Below, one piece after another: positions 5,668 through 9,160 of a DNA stretch of 9,160 nt. The position numbers and the translations under genes were made by a program. Location: assembly GCA_044508215.1 (NCBI GenBank), contig JBIQID010000126.1:1-9160 (forward strand), read 5' to 3'. The DNA is from JAEZFI01 sp044508215 (GTDB lineage: Bacteria > Actinomycetota > Acidimicrobiia > Acidimicrobiales > Microtrichaceae). The notes under the pieces are model-generated. The model was not told where the DNA came from. It ran no database searches and was given only the letters and a program-made list of their open reading frames with translations. Position 1 is the stretch's first letter. Each line of letters starts with the position of its first letter.

Positions 5668-6573
5668 ATGGAGGTGCTGCGAACGCCCGACGAAGCGACA
5701 GCCGACCTGCCCGGTTTCCCGTGGCAGTCGAAGTACGTGGACGTCGCGTCCGGTGACGGAGGCACGCTGCGCGTGGCGTACCTCGACGAGGGTCCGGCCG
5801 ACGGCGAGGTGGTGCTGTGCCTGCACGGCGAGCCGTCGTGGTCGTACCTCTACCGGCACATGATCCCGCCGCTCACCGATGCTGGTCACAGGGTGGTGTG
5901 CCCCGACCTGGTCGGCTTCGGCCGCAGCGACAAGCCGGCGAACCGTGAGGACTACACCTACGGCCGCCACGTCGACTGGATGCGCGAGCTGATCGTCGAC
6001 CACCTGGACCTCCGCGAGATCACGCTGGTGTGCCAGGACTGGGGTGGCCTCATCGGCCTGCGCCTGGTGGGGGAGCACCCCGACCGCTTCGCTCGCGTGG
6101 TCGCTGCGAACACGTTCCTCCCCACCGGCGACCGTCCGCTCGGCTCGGCGTTCGAGGCGTGGCGCGACTTCTCCCAGCAGACCGACGTGTTCCCGGTCGG
6201 CGGGATCGTGAACGGCGGCTGCACCACAGACCTCCCGCCCGAGGTCATCGCGGCGTACGACGCTCCGTTCCCCGAGGAGGCGATGAAGGAGGGCGCGCGC
6301 CAGTTCCCGGTGCTCGTCCCGGCGTCGCCCGACGACCCCGCCTCCGCACCGAACCGGGCCGCATGGGAGACGCTCGAGCGCTTCGACCGTCCCTTCCTCT
6401 GCGCGTTCAGCGACAAGGACCCGATCACCGCCGGCGCCGACCGGGTGCTCCGCGAGAAGATCCCCGGGGCACAGAAGGTCGAGCACGTGACCATCGAAGG
6501 CGGAGGCCACTTCCTCCAGGAGGACCGGGGCCCCCAGCTCGCCGCGGTGGTCATCGACTTCATGGAGGGCTGA
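5668..6573 (+). CDS. dhmA: Haloalkane dehalogenase, type I (HLD-I, Rv2296-like)
   Basis: A 301-residue alpha/beta-hydrolase that would cleave carbon-halogen bonds hydrolytically, giving an alcohol, halide and a proton (EC 3.8.1.5). HGEPSWSYLYR (53-63) forms the oxyanion region. CQDWGG places the nucleophile at Asp124 with halide-stabilising Trp125. Trp165 in the cap is a candidate second halide ligand. Asp251 in FSDKDPITAG is the HLD-I acid position, and His281 in GGGHFLQED is the catalytic base. The opening MEVLRTPD, the length and the DYTYGRHVDW and DPASAPNRAAWE segments closely resemble M. tuberculosis Rv2296 as I recall it. All catalytic residues are present, so it should be active; the natural substrate is unknown. 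GAGG at 5654-5657 lies 10 bases before the ATG. Cytosolic, second gene of a tetR-dhmA-ndh operon. Confidence 0.93.
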   Translation: MEVLRTPDEATADLPGFPWQSKYVDVASGDGGTLRVAYLDEGPADGEVVLCLHGEPSWSYLYRHMIPPLTDAGHRVVCPDLVGFGRSDKPANREDYTYGRHVDWMRELIVDHLDLREITLVCQDWGGLIGLRLVGEHPDRFARVVAANTFLPTGDRPLGSAFEAWRDFSQQTDVFPVGGIVNGGCTTDLPPEVIAAYDAPFPEEAMKEGARQFPVLVPASPDDPASAPNRAAWETLERFDRPFLCAFSDKDPITAGADRVLREKIPGAQKVEHVTIEGGGHFLQEDRGPQLAAVVIDFMEG

Positions 6574-6576
6574 GCC

Positions 6577-7851
6577 GTGGCGTCACGCCGGCACCGTGTG
6601 GTGGTGATCGGCGCGGGGTTCGGAGGGCTGGCAGCCGCGCGCGCCCTCGCCGAGGCACCGGTCGACGTCGTCCTGGTGGACTCTCGCAACCACCACACGT
6701 TCCAACCGCTGCTCTACCAGGTGGCGACCGCCGGCCTCGACGGCGACGACGTCTGCTACGCCGTCCGCGGCATCGTGGCCCGACAGCGAAACGCCGAGGT
6801 GCGGCTGGGCGAGGTCGCTGCGATCGATCTCGAGGCGCGGGCGGTCCACCTCGCGGACGGCGAGCGGCTGGCCTACGACCACCTCGTGGTGGCGGCCGGC
6901 GCGGTCACCGCGGATTTCGGCATCCCCGGTGTGGAGGAGCACGCGTTCGGGATGAAGTCGCTCGAGGACGCCATGGCGATCCGCACGCACGTCCTCTTGC
7001 AGTTCGAGCGGGCCGACGCCCGCCCGGAGCTGGTCGAGCAGGGAGCGCTCACGATCGTGATCGCCGGCGGCGGCCCCACCGGGGTGGAGCTCGCAGGCGG
7101 CATGGTCGAGCTGTTCCACAACGTCCTCAACAAGGACTTCCCGCACCTCGACACCCGCCGGGCTCGCGTGGTGCTGGTGGAGGCCACCGGCCGCCTGCTG
7201 GGCACGTTCGACCCGGAGCTGGGCCAGAACGCCCGTGAGACGCTCGAGAAGCGGGGCGTGGAGGTGCTCGTCGACACGACCGTCGCCGAGGTGACCCCCA
7301 CCGGCGTCCGGTTCTCCGACGGCCGGTCGATCGACACCGCGACCATGATCTGGGCCGCCGGCGTGCGAGCGCACCCGCTGGCCGAGTCGATGGGGGTCGA
7401 GCTGACCAAGGGCGGTCGGGTCGTGACGCGGGACGACCTGTCGGTGCCGGGCCACCCCGAGGTGTTCGTGATCGGCGACATGGCGGGGACCACCGGGCAC
7501 GGTGGGCTGCTGCCGCAGGTCGCCCCAGTGGCGATGCAGGGCGCACGCCACGTGGCGGAGCAGATCCAGGCGCAGCTGCGCGGCGAGCCGACCACGGCGT
7601 TCCACTACGTGGACAAGGGCTCGATGGCCACGATCGGCCGTCGGGACGCGGTCGCCCAGCTCCCCGGAGGTGTGCGCCTCACCGGCACGCTCGGGTGGCT
7701 GGCCTGGCTGGGCCTGCACCTCGTGATGCTGATCGGCTTCCGCAACCGGTTGAACGTGCTGGTGAACTGGGCCTGGAACTACGTCACGTACGACCGCGGC
7801 AGCCGGATCATCTCGGGGTCCGAGGCAGCCGGGTCACGTCACGACCCCTGA
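6577..7851 (+). CDS. ndh: Type II NADH dehydrogenase (NDH-2)
   Basis: A 424-residue FAD enzyme that passes electrons from NADH to the quinone pool without pumping protons. VIGAGFGGLAAA (10-21) is the FAD dinucleotide fold. FQPLLYQVATAGL (42-54) is the NDH-2 signature. IVIAGGGPTGVELAGG (160-175) is the NADH fold. VFVIGDMAG (296-304) is the second FAD contact, and PQVAPVAMQGA (313-323) is the quinone-site motif. The hydrophobic C-terminal region, about 371-403 (LGWLAWLGLHLVMLIGF, then NVLVNWAWNYVTY), is the usual membrane anchor. Full family length. The GTG start has GGAGGG (6564-6569) with 7-base spacing, overlapping the end of dhmA, and only 3 bases separate the genes. Linkage to a dehalogenase under a TetR regulator is unexpected for a respiratory enzyme and suggests conditional expression. 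A related NAD(P)H:quinone oxidoreductase role is possible. Confidence 0.93.
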   Translation: MASRRHRVVVIGAGFGGLAAARALAEAPVDVVLVDSRNHHTFQPLLYQVATAGLDGDDVCYAVRGIVARQRNAEVRLGEVAAIDLEARAVHLADGERLAYDHLVVAAGAVTADFGIPGVEEHAFGMKSLEDAMAIRTHVLLQFERADARPELVEQGALTIVIAGGGPTGVELAGGMVELFHNVLNKDFPHLDTRRARVVLVEATGRLLGTFDPELGQNARETLEKRGVEVLVDTTVAEVTPTGVRFSDGRSIDTATMIWAAGVRAHPLAESMGVELTKGGRVVTRDDLSVPGHPEVFVIGDMAGTTGHGGLLPQVAPVAMQGARHVAEQIQAQLRGEPTTAFHYVDKGSMATIGRRDAVAQLPGGVRLTGTLGWLAWLGLHLVMLIGFRNRLNVLVNWAWNYVTYDRGSRIISGSEAAGSRHDP

Positions 7852-7880
7852 GCGGCGTGACCGGTCCGGCCACCTGAGGC

Positions 7881-7902
7881 GAGCGGTCACCGAGCGGACT
7901 CG
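7881..7902. repeat. Tandem 11-base repeat upstream of the acyltransferase -10
   Basis: GAGCGGTCACC (7881-7891) and GAGCGGACTCG (7892-7902) match at 8 of 11 positions and sit one helical turn apart where a -35 element would be expected. A third GAGCGG occurs at 7850-7855. This could be an activator site, though GAGCGG is not rare in such GC-rich DNA. Confidence 0.3.
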
Positions 7903-7903
7903 T

Positions 7904-7916
7904 TACTGTCGCCCAG
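7904..7916 (+). promoter_or_regulatory. Putative leaderless promoter (-10) of the acyltransferase gene
   Basis: TACTGT at 7904-7909 ends 7 bases before the ATG at 7917. No Shine-Dalgarno sequence is present and no -35 hexamer is recognisable. The arrangement implies transcription independent of ndh, which ends 65 bases upstream. Confidence 0.5.
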
Positions 7917-9160
7917 ATGTCCAGCACCGCAGAGGGGCGGTGGGCTGCGGCGCGGCTCATCGAGGGGGACGGCTGGCGACCGCTCGGTCACGTGCGGCCG
8001 CTCGACGGGATCCGTGGCATCGCCGTGCTCATGGTGATGCTCGTCCACTTCGGCCGGGATCGGTTCAACCTCGCGCTGATCATCGGCCTCGACGCGTTCT
8101 TCGTCCTGAGTGGGTTCCTCATCACGACACTGCTGCTGGAGGAGTGGTACCGGCACGGGCGGATCGACCTGAAGGCGTTCTACATCCGCCGCGGGTTCCG
8201 CCTGCTGCCGGCGCTGTACGCGCTGCTGGCTCTGGTGGTCCTGGGCGGCGCGGCAGGGCTGTGGGGGTTCAAGCGCGCGCTCGCCGAATCGTTCGCCGCG
8301 GCGTTCTACGTGTACCCGGGCGTCCTCGTGCGGGGAGCCGAGAGAGCGCTGCTCGTCCCGCTGTGGTCGCTGTCGGTGGAGGAGTGGTTCTACTTCACGA
8401 TGCCGCCGCTCCTCACGATCCTCATCCTTCGGAGGCGGTCGGTCACGAACCTCCGCGTGCTGATCGGGGCGATGGCGGCCGCCTATCTGGGTGGCCTGGT
8501 CCTGAAGTTCACGATGTCGGATCCCTCCGACGCGGCCCGGGCGCTGATCCAACTGCGTCCGGAGGTGCTGTTCCTCGGTTCGCTCGCGGCGTTCGCCCGT
8601 GTCGCAGTGCTGCAACGAGGCACGGAGCGCATCCATCGGACCATCGGATGGGTCGCTCGGCTGGGCGTCTCCAGCTTCGTGCTGTCAGCGCTGTTCGGCA
8701 CGGCGTACCCCGACTACCGCTACCCGGGCCCCGAGCCCGAGCTGGTGGGCCGCTCGGTGAGCGAGATCACCGACGCCCTGCCGGCGCCGGCCTGGGTGGG
8801 CCAGTTCTTCGGTGTGCTCGGCGGGCCCGGCTACCTCTTCGGCATCGTGGGCGTCGCTGCGTTCATCCTGCACACGACGACCTCGACGCCCGACAGCGCT
8901 GTGGGCCGGGTGCTCTCGACGCGGCCGCTGCAGTGGGCAGGGGTGCACTCGTACGCGATGTACCTGTACCACTATCCGCTCGAGCACCAGATCACGCCGC
9001 GGCTGATCCCGGACTCGCTGGCCTACGACCGCCTCGACGTGGTGCCCGGGCACCTGCTGCTCCACATCGCCGTGAGCGCCGCGCTCACCGTGCTGGCCGC
9101 GGTGCTGTCGATGCGGCTCGTGGAGAAGCCGGCGCAGCGGCTGCGGCGGCGGATGTTCCC
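7917..9160 (+). CDS. Membrane acyltransferase-3 family protein (OafA/YrhL type), 3' end outside window
   Basis: 414 codons are present without a stop, so the gene is truncated by the window edge, probably near its natural end. Multi-spanning integral membrane acyltransferases of this family modify cell-surface or secreted sugars, peptidoglycan or lipids with acyl groups. Signature motifs are RPLDGIRGIAVLMVMLVHF (27-45), containing the R-x10-H pair Arg33/His44; GLDAFFVLSGFLIT (57-70); FYIRRGFRLLPAL (88-100); LWSLSVEEWFYF (149-160, where many relatives have EEQFY); SYAMYLYHYPL (345-355); and LVEKPAQR (401-408). Hydrophobic stretches at about 34-46, 53-73, 98-115, 162-172, 181-198, 246-261, 297-320, 343-352 and 379-402 fit the usual ten or so helices. 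No SGNH domain is seen in this part. The start is set by a TANNNT box 7 bases upstream. Acyl donor and acceptor are unknown. Confidence 0.93.
   Translation, partial: MSSTAEGRWAAARLIEGDGWRPLGHVRPLDGIRGIAVLMVMLVHFGRDRFNLALIIGLDAFFVLSGFLITTLLLEEWYRHGRIDLKAFYIRRGFRLLPALYALLALVVLGGAAGLWGFKRALAESFAAAFYVYPGVLVRGAERALLVPLWSLSVEEWFYFTMPPLLTILILRRRSVTNLRVLIGAMAAAYLGGLVLKFTMSDPSDAARALIQLRPEVLFLGSLAAFARVAVLQRGTERIHRTIGWVARLGVSSFVLSALFGTAYPDYRYPGPEPELVGRSVSEITDALPAPAWVGQFFGVLGGPGYLFGIVGVAAFILHTTTSTPDSAVGRVLSTRPLQWAGVHSYAMYLYHYPLEHQITPRLIPDSLAYDRLDVVPGHLLLHIAVSAALTVLAAVLSMRLVEKPAQRLRRRMF

Noticed and set aside
3800..5863. Very long plus-strand open frame (687 codons) across the secreted-protein gene and tetR
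   Set aside because: It is antisense to the ScyD-like gene and then out of frame through tetR. The product is Arg/Gly/Ala-rich with no domain. Such long shadows are expected in DNA this GC-rich.
4900..6510. Minus-strand open frame of 536 codons opposite tetR and dhmA
   Set aside because: Antisense shadow. The plus-strand genes have complete catalytic and helix-turn-helix motifs, while this product has low-complexity Arg/Pro composition.
6583..7719. Minus-strand open frame of 378 codons opposite ndh
   Set aside because: Shadow of ndh: His/Arg/Val-rich with no family resemblance.
7832..7862. Inverted repeat GGTCACG ... CGTGACC around the ndh stop codon as a terminator
   Set aside because: Only seven base pairs with a 17-base loop and no T-run; too weak to list as a terminator.
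7887..8636. Minus-strand open frame opposite the acyltransferase
   Set aside because: Product is extremely rich in Gln/Glu/Arg, the usual antisense image of a Leu/Val-rich membrane protein. The plus strand carries all acyltransferase-3 motifs.

Overview
This is a high-GC window with third codon positions strongly biased to G/C in every real gene. It most likely comes from the chromosome of an actinomycete. The gene content fits: a MpaB/DUF2236 oxygenase-like protein, a SigG-like sigma factor with a SnoaL tail, a CFP30B/Rv0577-like VOC protein, an Rv2296-like haloalkane dehalogenase and frequent leaderless starts. An acidimicrobial or similar environmental lineage is possible, but I cannot fix the genus. 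I see no insertion sequence, prophage, CRISPR array or other mobile element.

Layout, left to right. Three plus-strand genes come first, each preceded by its own -10 box: a small DUF4404 protein (123-365), a DUF2236/MpaB-like putative heme oxygenase (417-1286), and an ECF sigma factor with a C-terminal SnoaL-like domain (1334-2359). On the minus strand, overlapping the sigma gene tail-to-tail, is a short STAS-like gene (2278-2631). Divergent from it is a two-domain VOC/glyoxalase-like protein (2728-3498), followed by a hairpin. A tRNA-Arg(CCT) (3548-3620, minus) follows, then competing GC-rich hairpins, then a secreted ScyD/ScyE-family beta-propeller protein (3674-4897, minus).

A 160-base divergent intergenic region (4898-5057) carries a perfect 8-2-8 inverted repeat. 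It separates the secreted protein from a likely operon running right: a TetR regulator (5058-5666), a type I haloalkane dehalogenase (5668-6573) and a type II NADH dehydrogenase (6577-7851), with gaps of only 1 and 3 bases. The window ends inside a membrane acyltransferase-3 gene (7917->9160) that has its own promoter.

The best-supported functional unit is tetR-dhmA-ndh with its palindromic operator. The regulator probably controls itself and the dehalogenase, and perhaps the divergent secreted protein. The most striking sequence-level pattern is start-site architecture. Five genes have a TANNNT box exactly 6-7 bases before the start codon and no good ribosome binding site, suggesting leaderless mRNAs. 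Three others (VOC, ScyD-like, ndh) have clear Shine-Dalgarno sequences instead. I found no obviously new multi-gene defence or biosynthetic system.
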